Assembly (NCBI GenBank): GCA_902779705.1
Contig: CACZCR010000007.1
Span: 1-63,044 of the forward strand
DNA: 63,044 nt
Source of the DNA: an uncultured Bacteroidales bacterium
Lineage (GTDB): Bacteria > Bacteroidota > Bacteroidia > Bacteroidales > Paludibacteraceae
Direction of reading: 5' to 3'
The notes beneath the pieces were generated by a model, which saw only the letters and a list, made by a program, of their open reading frames with translations, ran no database searches and had not been told where the DNA came from. Position 1 is the stretch's first letter. Each line of letters opens with the position of its first letter. Shown piece after piece: positions 17,805 through 27,064 of this stretch. The translations under genes were made by a program, and so were the position numbers.

Positions 17805-19018
17805 TAACTATAGGTGACGAACTGCTGATAGGGCAGGTGGTAGATACCAACTCGGCATGGATGGCTCAGCGTCTCAACGAATGTGGCATAGAGGTGCTAC
17901 AAGTGACATCGGTGCATGATGAGCGCAATCATATCGTACAAGCGCTCAACGATGCACTTTCGCGTGCTGATATAGTGCTTACGACAGGTGGTCTGGGTCC
18001 CACTAAGGACGATATTACCAAACATGTCTTGTGCGAGTATTTCCGCATGAAACTAGTGGAGTCTTCGCAAGTCAAAGCGCATATAGAGCGTTTATATGCT
18101 TCGCGTCCTCAAGTACTGAACAAGTTGACAGCTACTCAGTGGATGATCCCCAATGGTGCAACAATACTGCCCAACAGAGTAGGATCAGCCCCTATTATGG
18201 TCTTCCCGATGCGTACCAAGACACTTATTTGTCTACCGGGGGTCCCGTATGAGATGGAGATAGCCATGACCGAACAGGTGCTGCCGTTCTTAAGACAGCG
18301 TCATCCTTCGCTGGGTACAATAGAGCACCGCACAATCATGGTGAGTGGCATCCCGGAGTCATCGCTGGCTATTATGCTTGCTGAATATGAGGCTTCGTTG
18401 CCGCAAGGTCTTCGATTGGCCTATCTGCCTAAGGATGGAGTCATTAGGTTGCGTCTTTCTTCGGATGGACAGGTGCCTGTACAGACCTTGGAGGAATGGA
18501 TAGATCAGTTGCAGTTTGTGGTGCATAACTATCTGATTGTAACAGATGACAGGCCATTAGAGGTGCATGTGGCGGACGCACTCAATGCGCATCGTGCGAC
18601 ATTAGCAACTGCCGAATCTTGCACCGGTGGTAAATTGGCGGCATTGTTGACCAAGCACTCCGGTAGTTCATCTTATTTCCGCGGTTCGGTCATTGCGTAC
18701 AGCAATGATGTCAAACGTGATGTACTGGGTATACCGGAATATGATTTGCAGCGATATGGCGCAGTCAGTGAACAAGTGGTGCGCTGGATGGCCGAGGGTG
18801 TGCGTCGTATAACGCATTCCGACTATGCTATAGCTACTTCCGGTATTGCAGGTCCGACAGGAGGAAGTGCGGAGAAGCCGGTAGGGACAGTATGGATCGG
18901 CTGGGCAACCCCCAATGGTACTGATGCAACATGCTTTCAGTTGGGCAAACTGCGAGAACAGGTGACAGATCGTGCTTGTCAAAAAGCATTGATCGGTCTA
19001 TTGGAACGTATTCGTTAG
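17789..19018 (+). CDS. cinA: CinA, NMN deamidase / damage-inducible protein
   Basis: A two-domain protein. The N-terminal MoaB/MoeA-like domain (ITIGDELLIGQVVDTNS at the start; LTTGGLGPTKDD near residue 70) acts as an ADP-ribose pyrophosphatase in characterised homologues. The C-terminal PncC domain (AESCTGGKLAALLT; TSGIAGPTGG) is an NMN deamidase in NAD recycling. The ATG at 17789 matches the usual MRAEIITIGDE start; another ATG lies 12 bases upstream. It overlaps the DUF3109 gene by 16 bases. About 409 residues, full length. Confidence 0.94.
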   Translation: MRAEIITIGDELLIGQVVDTNSAWMAQRLNECGIEVLQVTSVHDERNHIVQALNDALSRADIVLTTGGLGPTKDDITKHVLCEYFRMKLVESSQVKAHIERLYASRPQVLNKLTATQWMIPNGATILPNRVGSAPIMVFPMRTKTLICLPGVPYEMEIAMTEQVLPFLRQRHPSLGTIEHRTIMVSGIPESSLAIMLAEYEASLPQGLRLAYLPKDGVIRLRLSSDGQVPVQTLEEWIDQLQFVVHNYLIVTDDRPLEVHVADALNAHRATLATAESCTGGKLAALLTKHSGSSSYFRGSVIAYSNDVKRDVLGIPEYDLQRYGAVSEQVVRWMAEGVRRITHSDYAIATSGIAGPTGGSAEKPVGTVWIGWATPNGTDATCFQLGKLREQVTDRACQKALIGLLERIR

Positions 19019-19019
19019 A

Positions 19020-20066
19020 ATGGGGTGTAGATTTAAGATATATCGTTTGCTTTTGGGTGTTGGGATAGTGTTGGCAAATGTGGCATGTACATCTTCGCCA
19101 ACTCAGTCATCGTCTCAACAAGCGTTGCCGAATAAATATGCGACAGGTTTTCACATTATAGACGAAGATACCTGTTTGTTGTTGGAAGTGATGGAGCCGC
19201 ATGAACAATACCGCATTGCTAAGCCGTTGAACAGGATAGCCACTTCCAGTACTACGCAAATCGGTTTTTTGGGCGCTTTGAATGCTTTGGATAAGGTGGT
19301 GGCGGTATGTAATCCGGAACTGATTTATACAACTCTTCCGTCTAAACCAATCGATCTGGGCGATTCGATGAAACCTTCGTCTGAAAGGGCTTTGCAGGCC
19401 CAGCTGGATGCATTGCTGGTCGTCTCGTATGGTCAGAACAATCCGGAGGCAGAGCGTCTAGCCCGTCTGGGAGTCAAAACAATTTATATCAACGAATGGC
19501 GAGAGGAGTCTCCATTGGCGCGTGCTGAGTGGGTACGTTTTGTGGGTGCACTAGTTGGTAAATTGGAACTGGCAGATTCGTTATTCAATTGTATAGAGCA
19601 GCGCTATCTGGCTGAAGCAGAACGGCAAACGAAGAACAGAGGAACGGTATCCGTGATGTTGGGAAATAATTTTAAAGGGACGTGGTATATGCCTTCTGGG
19701 AATACGTATATGGGCTATTTGTTGCATGATGCAGGAGCCAATTATAGGTATGCCGAGGATATGCGTGGTGAGTCGGTGCCTATGACTATTGAGCAGGTGT
19801 TAAATCAGTTCTCTGAGGCAGATGTGTGGATTGGCGCTTCGGCTAACTCTATGGCTGAGTTGGCAGATCTGGACGAGAAACATCAGTGGTTTAAGGCGTA
19901 TAAGAACGGCCGGGTGTACAACTGGCGCAAACAATACCGCATAGATGGTGCCAATAATTTCTGGGAACGAGGTGTAGTCCATCCGGAAGAGATATTGTCC
20001 GATATAGTCAATGTATTAGATGGTGCACCGGATTCCACACTCCATTACGCTAATCGACTCTATTAA
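19020..20066 (+). CDS. ABC-type metal/cofactor-binding lipoprotein (BtuF/FepB-like)
   Basis: A periplasmic binding protein for an iron-chelate, heme or cobalamin importer. The 348-residue protein has a lipoprotein signal with the lipid-modified Cys at 23 (LANVAC), then the two-lobed type III fold (NRIATSSTTQIGFLGALNALDKVVAV; VMLGNNFKGTWYMPSGN). No permease or ATPase gene is adjacent. The ATPase at 41277-42032 is the only candidate partner in the window. The start lies one base after the cinA stop. Its TAA shares TTAA with the stop of the convergent methyltransferase gene. The ligand cannot be told from sequence. Confidence 0.82.
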   Translation: MGCRFKIYRLLLGVGIVLANVACTSSPTQSSSQQALPNKYATGFHIIDEDTCLLLEVMEPHEQYRIAKPLNRIATSSTTQIGFLGALNALDKVVAVCNPELIYTTLPSKPIDLGDSMKPSSERALQAQLDALLVVSYGQNNPEAERLARLGVKTIYINEWREESPLARAEWVRFVGALVGKLELADSLFNCIEQRYLAEAERQTKNRGTVSVMLGNNFKGTWYMPSGNTYMGYLLHDAGANYRYAEDMRGESVPMTIEQVLNQFSEADVWIGASANSMAELADLDEKHQWFKAYKNGRVYNWRKQYRIDGANNFWERGVVHPEEILSDIVNVLDGAPDSTLHYANRLY

Positions 20067-20719
20067 TCTATTTTGTGTATCAGAGTCAATCCGTCGCGCA
20101 GGGGTAGGATAACTTGCTCAAAACGGTAGTCATTCTTCACTTTCTCATTGAACGCTTTAAGGCCTTGTGTCTGCTTGTCCTTGTCATAAGCGGGGTCGAT
20201 GATATGTCCGTCCCATAGTACATTGTCAGCCAATATCCATCCTCCGGTTTTGACTAATGGATAGACCATGTCCAAATATTCACAGTATTGTCGTTTGTCT
20301 GCGTCGATAAACACGAGATCAAACATGCTGTTTTCAGCTTGGCTTCCATTCTGCAGAACGAGTTGATGTAGGATGTCAACAGCGTCACCAATCACAAGGT
20401 CGATTTTCTCGCCGAGTGGTGAGAGAGAAAGATTGTGACGAATAGTAGATTCCAATTCATCGTTATGTTCTATAGTGAGAAGTTTGCCGTTAGGACTCAG
20501 TCCTTCGGCCAAACATAATGCCGAATAGCCGGTAAAAGTGCCTAATTCAAGTATCCGCGCAGGACGAATCATCTTGCTTAACATAGCCAAGACTCTACCT
20601 TGTACCTGACCGGAAAGCATGTGCGGATTTAGGATGTGCACATTGGTGTGACGGGTGATTTGTGCCAATGCCTCATTTTCAGGCGATGACATCTGCTCAA
20701 TATATTCGTCTAGCGTCAT
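20063..20719 (-). CDS. Class I SAM-dependent O-methyltransferase
   Basis: A 218-residue member of the caffeoyl-CoA/catechol O-methyltransferase-like family (Methyltransf_3). Seen: ILELGTFTGYSALCLAEGL (SAM-binding motif I, about 55-73), an acidic LTIEHN following it, DLVFIDADKRQYCEYLD (metal-binding Asp) and a WILADNVLWDG segment. Bacterial members methylate catechol-like small molecules or tRNA (TrmR, 5-methoxyuridine); the latter is a real possibility here. A monocistronic gene with its own promoter. Confidence 0.88.
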   Translation of the reverse strand: MTLDEYIEQMSSPENEALAQITRHTNVHILNPHMLSGQVQGRVLAMLSKMIRPARILELGTFTGYSALCLAEGLSPNGKLLTIEHNDELESTIRHNLSLSPLGEKIDLVIGDAVDILHQLVLQNGSQAENSMFDLVFIDADKRQYCEYLDMVYPLVKTGGWILADNVLWDGHIIDPAYDKDKQTQGLKAFNEKVKNDYRFEQVILPLRDGLTLIHKID

Positions 20720-20737
20720 AATCTATCATTTTGGATG

Positions 20738-20769
20738 CAAAGGTAGTGAAATTTTATGATATATGCAAG
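20738..20769 (-). promoter_or_regulatory. Promoter of the O-methyltransferase gene
   Basis: Minus strand: CTTG (20769-20766, extended CTTGCATATATCA), 20-base spacer, TACCTTTG (20745-20738), then a short leader to the ATG at 20719. The first base of the -33 box departs from TTTG. Confidence 0.7.
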
Positions 20770-20815
20770 AAAGAATAGAGATATTCTATTTTTTCTTCTA
20801 AAAAATGCATCTAAA

Positions 20816-20847
20816 TTTGCATATGTCAAAAAAAAGCACTAATTTTG
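20816..20847 (+). promoter_or_regulatory. Promoter of the lrp-trpS unit
   Basis: TTTG at 20816-20819 (extended TTTGCATATGTCA), 20-base spacer, TAATTTTG at 20840-20847. The ATG follows at 20897. Confidence 0.8.
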
Positions 20848-20896
20848 CGCCAAATTAACAATATTAATAGCATATTAACAGTTAAATCATAATAGT

Positions 20897-21352
20897 ATGG
20901 AAAAGATCGATGAATTGGACCGCAAGATTTTGCGAGTTATTACGCAGAATGCCCGCACGCCTTTTAAGGAAGTAGCGGAGTTGTGCGGTGTTAGTCGCGC
21001 GGCTGTACACCAGCGTGTGCAGAAAATGTTTGAGAATGGCGTAATTATTGGCTCAGCATATAATATTCAACCCAAGCAGCTTGGATATCAACTTTGCGTA
21101 TATGTAGGTTTGACTTTAGAGAAAGGTTCGATGTATCGCACAGTATGCGAAGAGTTGGACAAGATTCCTGAAGTGGTAGAGGCGCAGTATACATTGGGAG
21201 CTTATTCAATGCTTATCAAGGTGTTTGCTAAGGATGATCAGCACTTGATGCGTTTGTTGAATGGTCAGATTCAAAGCATTCCCGGTGTTGCCAATACGGA
21301 GACACTGACGGCCTTGGAACAGAGTATATATAGAGCACTTCCGATTGATTAA
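20897..21352 (+). CDS. Lrp/AsnC family transcriptional regulator
   Basis: A 151-residue feast/famine regulator with an N-terminal winged helix-turn-helix (DELDRKILRVITQNARTPF; ELCGVSRAAVHQRVQKM, about 5-50) and a C-terminal RAM ligand-binding/oligomerisation domain (about 70-145). The target is not evident. It is followed after 26 bases by trpS, so an amino-acid signal is plausible but not shown. The leader is AT-rich and could hold an autoregulatory site. Confidence 0.92.
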   Translation: MEKIDELDRKILRVITQNARTPFKEVAELCGVSRAAVHQRVQKMFENGVIIGSAYNIQPKQLGYQLCVYVGLTLEKGSMYRTVCEELDKIPEVVEAQYTLGAYSMLIKVFAKDDQHLMRLLNGQIQSIPGVANTETLTALEQSIYRALPID

Positions 21353-21378
21353 TGTCGGCTGATAAGATAACTAAATAG

Positions 21379-22362
21379 ATGGAAAAAGTAATTAGTGGAA
21401 TACGGCCCACGGGTAATTTGCACTTGGGTAATTATTTCGGTGCAGTGAAAAGTTTTGTTCAGATGCAGAACGAGTATGATTGTATGTTCTTCATCGCGGA
21501 TTGGCATTCGCTCACTACACACCCCAAACCCGAGAACATTCGTCAGTCTGCCAAGACAATTTTGGCAGAATACTTGGCATGTGGCATTGATCCTGAGAAG
21601 GCTCCTATTTATATTCAAAGCGATGTAAAGCAAGTGTTGGAGTTATATTTGTACTTCAATATGAATGCTTATTTGGGCGAGTTGGAGCGTGTGACATCGT
21701 TTAAGGAGAAAGTACGTAAGCAGCCGGATAATGTTAATGCCGGCTTGCTGACCTATCCGACATTGATGGCTGCAGATATCTTGGTTCATAAAGCAGATAA
21801 GGTGCCTGTAGGTAAGGATCAAGAGCAGAATATGGAGATGGCTCGTTTGTTTGCGCGCCGTTTCAATCGTATCTACGATGTGGAGTATTTCAAAGAGCCA
21901 CAGTCGTTCCACTATACAGCACAGGCAGTGAAAGTCCCCGGATTGGATGGCTCAGGTAAGATGGGTAAGTCTGAAGGCAACTGTATCTACCTTTGTGATG
22001 ACGAGGCAACTATCAAGAAAAAAGTGATGCGAGCTGTCACCGATTCAGGTCCTACAGAGCCTAATCAAGAAAAGCCGGAACCTATACGTAACTTGTTCAC
22101 ATTCTTGGAATTAGTATCCGGAAAGGAAGCATATGACTATTATAACGAACAGTATAATACTATGCAGATTCGTTATGGTGATCTCAAAAAGCAGTTGGCA
22201 GCAGATATCAACGCTTTCTGCGCTCCCATCCGTGAGAAGATTTTGGCATATTCGGCAGACGAGGACTATTTGCAGCGAGTGGTTAGACAAGGAGCTGAAC
22301 GTGCTTCTGAATCGGCAGAGAAAACACTCCGCGAGGTAAGGCAGATTATAGGATTCAGATAA
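21379..22362 (+). CDS. trpS: Tryptophanyl-tRNA synthetase
   Basis: Charges tRNA-Trp. The class I enzyme has 327 residues. The HIGH-equivalent is TGNLHLGN (about 10-17) and the KMSKS-equivalent GKMGKSEGN near residue 195. MFFIADWHSLT and AYLGELERVTSFKEK are typical of bacterial TrpS. It lies between lrp and a small lipoprotein gene whose start follows the stop directly. Confidence 0.96.
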   Translation: MEKVISGIRPTGNLHLGNYFGAVKSFVQMQNEYDCMFFIADWHSLTTHPKPENIRQSAKTILAEYLACGIDPEKAPIYIQSDVKQVLELYLYFNMNAYLGELERVTSFKEKVRKQPDNVNAGLLTYPTLMAADILVHKADKVPVGKDQEQNMEMARLFARRFNRIYDVEYFKEPQSFHYTAQAVKVPGLDGSGKMGKSEGNCIYLCDDEATIKKKVMRAVTDSGPTEPNQEKPEPIRNLFTFLELVSGKEAYDYYNEQYNTMQIRYGDLKKQLAADINAFCAPIREKILAYSADEDYLQRVVRQGAERASESAEKTLREVRQIIGFR

Positions 22363-22635
22363 TTGAAACTAAGACTGAAAGTGAAAGTAAAAGCATATAT
22401 ATTGTTTTTGTTAGCAGCCATGTTGATTAGCTGCTCGACAACCTCCCTTCTTCCTTCGGATGATGTCTATTATTGGCCGCATACTACCGTATCCTCCAAG
22501 GCTTCGACCACTAAGACTACTCCGGTTGCTACATCTACACCGGTTTCTACTTCCGCTTCCCCGGAAACGAATGCTAAGACCGTAGAGTATGTTAATGTCC
22601 AAGATACAACTGTAACTATTCGCGTTAAGAAATGA
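22363..22635 (+). CDS. Small Ser/Thr-rich lipoprotein
   Basis: A short protein of unknown function. A hydrophobic signal ends in AMLISC, a plausible lipobox, followed by a low-complexity tail rich in Ser, Thr, Pro and Val (TVSSKASTTKTTPVATSTP). The frame opens at a TTG directly after the trpS stop (90 residues). A GTG at 22381 gives a better-shaped signal (MKVKAYILFLLAAMLISC) and may be the true start. Its TGA overlaps the next ATG as ATGA. It may be an outer-membrane-anchored companion of the following barrel protein. Confidence 0.65.
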   Translation: MKLRLKVKVKAYILFLLAAMLISCSTTSLLPSDDVYYWPHTTVSSKASTTKTTPVATSTPVSTSASPETNAKTVEYVNVQDTTVTIRVKK

Positions 22636-23972
22636 AACCGCTTCGATACATACTATTCGCTTTGAGCATTACGTGCCTCAGCACTATTGATGCTCAAGAT
22701 CATGCCCGTTTGAGTGAGCGCGACATAATGGGAACCAGTCGCTATGTTGGTATGTCGGGTGCAATGACCGCTATTGGCGGTGATCCTTCTGCCGTGGTGG
22801 ATAATCCTGCCGGTCTGGGTGTATATCGTCGTAGTGAAGCAATGTTCACAATGGATTATATGCGAGATCATGCATGGGATGGTGTTTCACGTACTACGCG
22901 TGGATTGTATATGGTTCCACAAGCTTCTTTTATCTTCAGTTATGGAGATCCGGATGAGGATGAAGGCGTGGTAGCTAACAATTTTATGATTTCCTATCAG
23001 CGTCTCAAGACGTTCAATCGTACTATTGAGAGTGGTAGCCCGGATGGCGATGCTTCTCTGGGATCACTGATTGCTACATCCGGTGTGGAAATGGGAATGG
23101 ATTACCCTCAAGCGCGCAATAGTGTATCCAATGTGATGACTCTTCAGGAGACCGGTTACCTTAATCAGTATGCTCTCGATTGGGGAATCAATATATCGCA
23201 TCGTCTCTATATTGGCGCAGGGATGAGGTTGTACTCCTATCGTTTGTCGGCAGACGCGGACTATTATGAGAAATTCAATATTTTCAATGAAAGCGGCAAA
23301 CCGTATGATATAGAGAATGAAAACAGATTGATCATGAGTGGGGTAGGTTTTGGCGGAGCTTTTGGATTAATATACCGTCCATGCGGATGGGTACGTTTGG
23401 GAGCTTCGGTTCAGACGCCTACGGTCAATACGCTTAGGACATACACTTCCGGAACATTTAGTGCTCAGACTGATAGTTTGCGCTATAGTAATGCACCGGA
23501 TCTCTCATGGCGTACAACGGAGAAGGACGAGGGCGCATATTTTGCTCCTTGGCGTGCTAGTTTTGGCGCAGCGCTTCAGGTGGGCGACTATGGATTGGTT
23601 AGTCTGCAGTACGATATGGCTCATGCCAAATACATGAACACCTTGCATACCCTGAAGGCCGGCTTAGAAGTAGTACCGGTATTGGGATTGTATATTAATG
23701 CAGGCTATGCATATGAATCCACTTTTAAGTCAACCAATACTCCTTATGCAATGGATCCTACATTTGAGCGCCAAGACACGCATTCGCTTTTCCCGTTACA
23801 TACGCAGTATGTCAGTGCGGGAATAGGCTATAGAGGTCAGATTATAGTAGCTCAGGTAGCATACCAATATCGTTGGCAGAAGATGCAACTCTATGCACAC
23901 GAAGCAGCTCAGCCGTATGACATCAATGCCGATACACACCGCGTGGTGTTTACGTTGGGATGGCATAACTAA
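22632..23972 (+). CDS. Outer-membrane transport protein, OMPP1/FadL/TodX-like
   Basis: A 446-residue predicted outer-membrane barrel. A signal peptide ends near TIDAQ (about 22). Then comes the characteristic MGTSRYVGMSGAMTAIGGDPSAVVDNPAGLGVYRRSE opening of the Bacteroidota FadL-like family. The rest is alternating strands with many Gly and aromatic residues, ending HRVVFTLGW. Family members move hydrophobic compounds; the substrate is unknown. It is translationally coupled to the lipoprotein gene. Confidence 0.8.
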   Translation: MKPLRYILFALSITCLSTIDAQDHARLSERDIMGTSRYVGMSGAMTAIGGDPSAVVDNPAGLGVYRRSEAMFTMDYMRDHAWDGVSRTTRGLYMVPQASFIFSYGDPDEDEGVVANNFMISYQRLKTFNRTIESGSPDGDASLGSLIATSGVEMGMDYPQARNSVSNVMTLQETGYLNQYALDWGINISHRLYIGAGMRLYSYRLSADADYYEKFNIFNESGKPYDIENENRLIMSGVGFGGAFGLIYRPCGWVRLGASVQTPTVNTLRTYTSGTFSAQTDSLRYSNAPDLSWRTTEKDEGAYFAPWRASFGAALQVGDYGLVSLQYDMAHAKYMNTLHTLKAGLEVVPVLGLYINAGYAYESTFKSTNTPYAMDPTFERQDTHSLFPLHTQYVSAGIGYRGQIIVAQVAYQYRWQKMQLYAHEAAQPYDINADTHRVVFTLGWHN

Positions 23973-24195
23973 TACATATTTGGCATCGTATAGTTACGAG
24001 ACCGGAAAACTCAACAAATATCAATTACCGAGTGTGAAGTCTTACCAATGGCGTGCCGATACTCTACGCCGAGACTCGGGTAACCGATAGCGATGAGGTG
24101 GTCGGATTACAAAGGTAAGGTGGACCTCAAATCCTGTCTATAGGAGTTTTCTCGAGCAAAACACTATACGGTGCTTTTTTTGTGCTCATAGTTGA
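23973..24195. other. Intergenic region between convergent genes
   Basis: 223 bases with no convincing gene. One frame continues about 36 codons past the OMP gene without family character. The 12-mer GTGGACCTCAAA at 24120-24131 also occurs at 24-35. A CAC/GTG mini-hairpin followed by seven T (about 24160-24181) may be a weak terminator for the OMP unit. Confidence 0.35.
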
Positions 24196-25083
24196 TCATT
24201 TATGAAGTCGGCGGTTGACTGGGCGAACACGATATCCTGCTTTGCGTAGTTGTTGGATCAGTCCTTTGTCTCCTCCCAAATAGATGCAATTGAGTGTGAT
24301 GAAGGCTTTGCCTTCTTTCAGGTATGGGCGCAGACGTTTAGCCCATTGCTCGTTGCGCGCAGCAAAGACTTTGTAATCGGAGTAGGATAGGGATGATTTG
24401 TTGTCCGGACTCTCGATGGTAAAAGCGATGTCTGACAGATACCCCATTCGATAGGAGGCTTTGATAGATCGCTCAAGTGTCACTTCGCGTTCGGGATATT
24501 CCACTATCTTTTTGAGTTCTTCGCATTGCCAATGAAACGGCTCTCGGTCAAAGAGCATGTACATAGTCTCTCCTACATCATCCAGACCATACACAGGTTT
24601 TCCTTCTTCGGCAGCTACTTGCTCAAAGAAATTCTCGCACGACCGTTGCGGATCATACCCCAACCAATGGCGTACTATTTCGTTTCGCAGCAGTTCGGTT
24701 AGATAGGCCGGTTTCATACGTGATAGTTTATCCCATCCCATACCAATGTTGACTTGTAGGGACTGCTCTATATACTGATATTCGGTTTCAGTGAAGAAAT
24801 TGGCTAAGGTTACCGAATCAGGGAGCAAAGCAGCTTGACGTAGGGCCGCTATAGCTTGGTATTCTTGCATCGAGAACTCAGTTATTACTTTGTCGGACCT
24901 CCCGTAGCACTTAAAAACATTGGGTATAGTGTCCAAAAAAGAGATATCTGTCATGCGGTTGATGGCTAGCAGATAGGATTTGTTTTTCGTCCCGTTTCCC
25001 GATATCTCGTACAGTACTTGCGCGTGTAGCGATGTCAGGCAAAGGAATAAGAGAGTGAATATGGTGATATATGTTTTGCGCAT
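24196..25083 (-). CDS. TraB/GumN-like protein lacking the motif histidines
   Basis: A 295-residue exported protein (signal peptide ending LHAQ, about 22) with the overall layout of TraB/GumN/Tiki-type proteins. These include KSYLLAINRMTDISFLD at the start, a central GLDDVGETMYMLFD, and at the end ARNEQWAKRLRPYL then FITLNCIYLGGDKGLIQQL and GYRVRPV. The family normally has GxxH at both the start and the late motif. Here these read AINR and CIYL, so both histidines are absent. I infer a non-catalytic member. It is the last gene of the tilS run, 13 bases after the TPR gene. Confidence 0.75.
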   Translation of the reverse strand: MRKTYITIFTLLFLCLTSLHAQVLYEISGNGTKNKSYLLAINRMTDISFLDTIPNVFKCYGRSDKVITEFSMQEYQAIAALRQAALLPDSVTLANFFTETEYQYIEQSLQVNIGMGWDKLSRMKPAYLTELLRNEIVRHWLGYDPQRSCENFFEQVAAEEGKPVYGLDDVGETMYMLFDREPFHWQCEELKKIVEYPEREVTLERSIKASYRMGYLSDIAFTIESPDNKSSLSYSDYKVFAARNEQWAKRLRPYLKEGKAFITLNCIYLGGDKGLIQQLRKAGYRVRPVNRRLHK

Positions 25084-25096
25084 TGTCTTGTGTTGT

Positions 25097-27064
25097 TTAT
25101 CTGAATCTTGTAATCAGGTGGTAAGCTTGATATATTCCTCGCTCTCCGGCTCGACTTAGATCTTGAAGTCCTTCTTTGACTTGGTCGATGTATATGCGTG
25201 TAAGGCCTCTATTGAAATAAGCTTCTGCAAAGTCCGGATCAATCTCTATAGCCTTGGTGTAAAGTAGAATAGCCCCTTTATAATCTTGATGCTTATAGAG
25301 TAGGTTAGCTTTGTTGTAATATGCTATAGACAGAGTAGGCGCGAGGCGAATGACCTCGTCATAGTCATGTAAGGTGATATCCAACTCCATGTTTTGCGCG
25401 GCACGTAGGTCAGCGCGCATTAGATAAACAAAGGGCGTTAGTATACTATCTGCCGCCATATGCTGAATCGCTCGTGTGCAGTCTTCTATAGCTGATGCGT
25501 CGTCGCGCACGATGTTCTCCTCCAGAGCGCGTGCAAAGAAGTGTGGCGCATCCAGTTGAGCGATGCGTTCGAAATGCTGTTGTAGGATCTCCGGCGTTAG
25601 GGTGACTTGCTTGGAAGAGAAACGCAATGGGGCTTGCAGTATATGTCGGCGGTTGACTTCGTCTAACAAAGCATGTGTGTAGTTGGTTTGGCGTAACTCT
25701 TTGCCTGCGGCGTAGTATCCGATGGTAATGTTTGGCTCTAACTGTACATCGGTGTAGTGTTTCTGCACAGAGCCTCGTGAAGCAGACTCATATTTATTGT
25801 CTTGCACCTCCTCGCTATGTTGTGCTTGGGTGACAGAAAATTCTTTGCGGCGGTCGCGTTCTTGTGGTTTTTCTTTGACTATATCTACATCTGTTCGTGG
25901 TTTAGGGTAGATACGCGTGGTGGTTTTGTTGCGATCCAATTGATAAGCACGATCACGGTATTTCTGCGCCCCTTGATAGTCACCTAATTGCATTTTTGCT
26001 TGCGCTGCTAAGTAGTAAGCCGGCATGAAATAGGGATAGTGCTTAATGGTTAGATCGAGATCTTGCAGGGCTTTGTTCCATTGCATCAATTGCATGCGAA
26101 TAAGTCCACGATTATAGTATAACTCATGCGATTGGGGCGAAAGAGCAATAGCTTTATCATATTCTGTTAGGGCATGGTTGTAGTCGCCGACTTCTTGTAG
26201 TAATAATGCCCTGTTATAGTGGCATTGTACATCATTAGGTGCAATTTTGACAGCCTTGTTGTAGTCGTTAAGCGCTGTTTTGTAGTCGTGCTGTTTGTAG
26301 GAAACTATACCTCGGTTGATGTAGTCTCCAGCCCATTGAGAACCATGTTCAATAGCGTTGGTTAAGTATTCCAAGGCATGCTCCTCGTCATTGCGCATTA
26401 GGCATAGGGTGCCTAGTACGGACCAGTTGTTTGGTTCGTTAGGCATTTTGTCTGCCACTTGTTTGAAATACTCGATGGCTTGTGCAGTATCTTTCTTTTG
26501 CAGCAGAGCATATGCTTTATCGTGCAGTAGGTCTGCAGACTCGGGATTCTCGTCTATGAGTCTATTGAGATCTTCGAGTGCACCGTCATAGTTCTCCATA
26601 TGTAGCCGCGCATCGGCACGCAGGGCTGTATATGTCCTATTGCGTGGTGCTCCTTTGAGTGCTTTGTCAAAATCCTGTTCGGCTAACTCCCATTGCTCTA
26701 GTTGGCGATAGATGAACCCACGTGTATAATAGGTGTTGGGAACAAACGGATTGATCTCGATGGCTTGGTTACAGTCCTCCAAAGCTCCCTCCCAGTCTTC
26801 CAGTTGTACTTTGGCTATTGCTCGCAGCATATAGGGTTCGGCCAAATATGGCTTAAGCCGGATGACTTGATTGAAATATTGGATGGAGAGTACAAAATCT
26901 TCAAAATACAAAGCATTACGTCCGATAGCCGTTAGGCGGTCGGTATTGAGTTGGGCTGAGGTGGACAAAGCGCACATCAGCCCAATTAGGAGTGATACTA
27001 TGTATTTACTCTTCCTCAGCAACCTCGTACTCTGTGTTTTCGACATCGAAAGCTGAATACTCAC
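25097..27064 (-). CDS. Long exported TPR protein
   Basis: A 655-residue protein with a signal segment (SLLIGLMCALSTSAQ, ending near residue 38) and roughly ten to twelve TPR units. Eight or more run to about residue 370; then comes a charged, repeat-free middle (about 375-520) and at least two C-terminal units (HDYDEVIRLAPTLS; YTKAIEIDPDFAEAY). Its 5' end overlaps the PBP1A gene by 59 bases from the first ATG; an internal ATG at 27046 is an alternative. The position between a peptidoglycan synthase and a TraB-like protein suggests a periplasmic or envelope scaffold. Confidence 0.82.
   Translation of the reverse strand: MSIQLSMSKTQSTRLLRKSKYIVSLLIGLMCALSTSAQLNTDRLTAIGRNALYFEDFVLSIQYFNQVIRLKPYLAEPYMLRAIAKVQLEDWEGALEDCNQAIEINPFVPNTYYTRGFIYRQLEQWELAEQDFDKALKGAPRNRTYTALRADARLHMENYDGALEDLNRLIDENPESADLLHDKAYALLQKKDTAQAIEYFKQVADKMPNEPNNWSVLGTLCLMRNDEEHALEYLTNAIEHGSQWAGDYINRGIVSYKQHDYKTALNDYNKAVKIAPNDVQCHYNRALLLQEVGDYNHALTEYDKAIALSPQSHELYYNRGLIRMQLMQWNKALQDLDLTIKHYPYFMPAYYLAAQAKMQLGDYQGAQKYRDRAYQLDRNKTTTRIYPKPRTDVDIVKEKPQERDRRKEFSVTQAQHSEEVQDNKYESASRGSVQKHYTDVQLEPNITIGYYAAGKELRQTNYTHALLDEVNRRHILQAPLRFSSKQVTLTPEILQQHFERIAQLDAPHFFARALEENIVRDDASAIEDCTRAIQHMAADSILTPFVYLMRADLRAAQNMELDITLHDYDEVIRLAPTLSIAYYNKANLLYKHQDYKGAILLYTKAIEIDPDFAEAYFNRGLTRIYIDQVKEGLQDLSRAGERGIYQAYHLITRFR

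Noticed and set aside
22363..22395. Purine-rich repeat at the start of the small lipoprotein gene
   Set aside because: The period is 6, encoding Lys-Val/Lys-Leu repeats, so it was not counted with the heptamer family.
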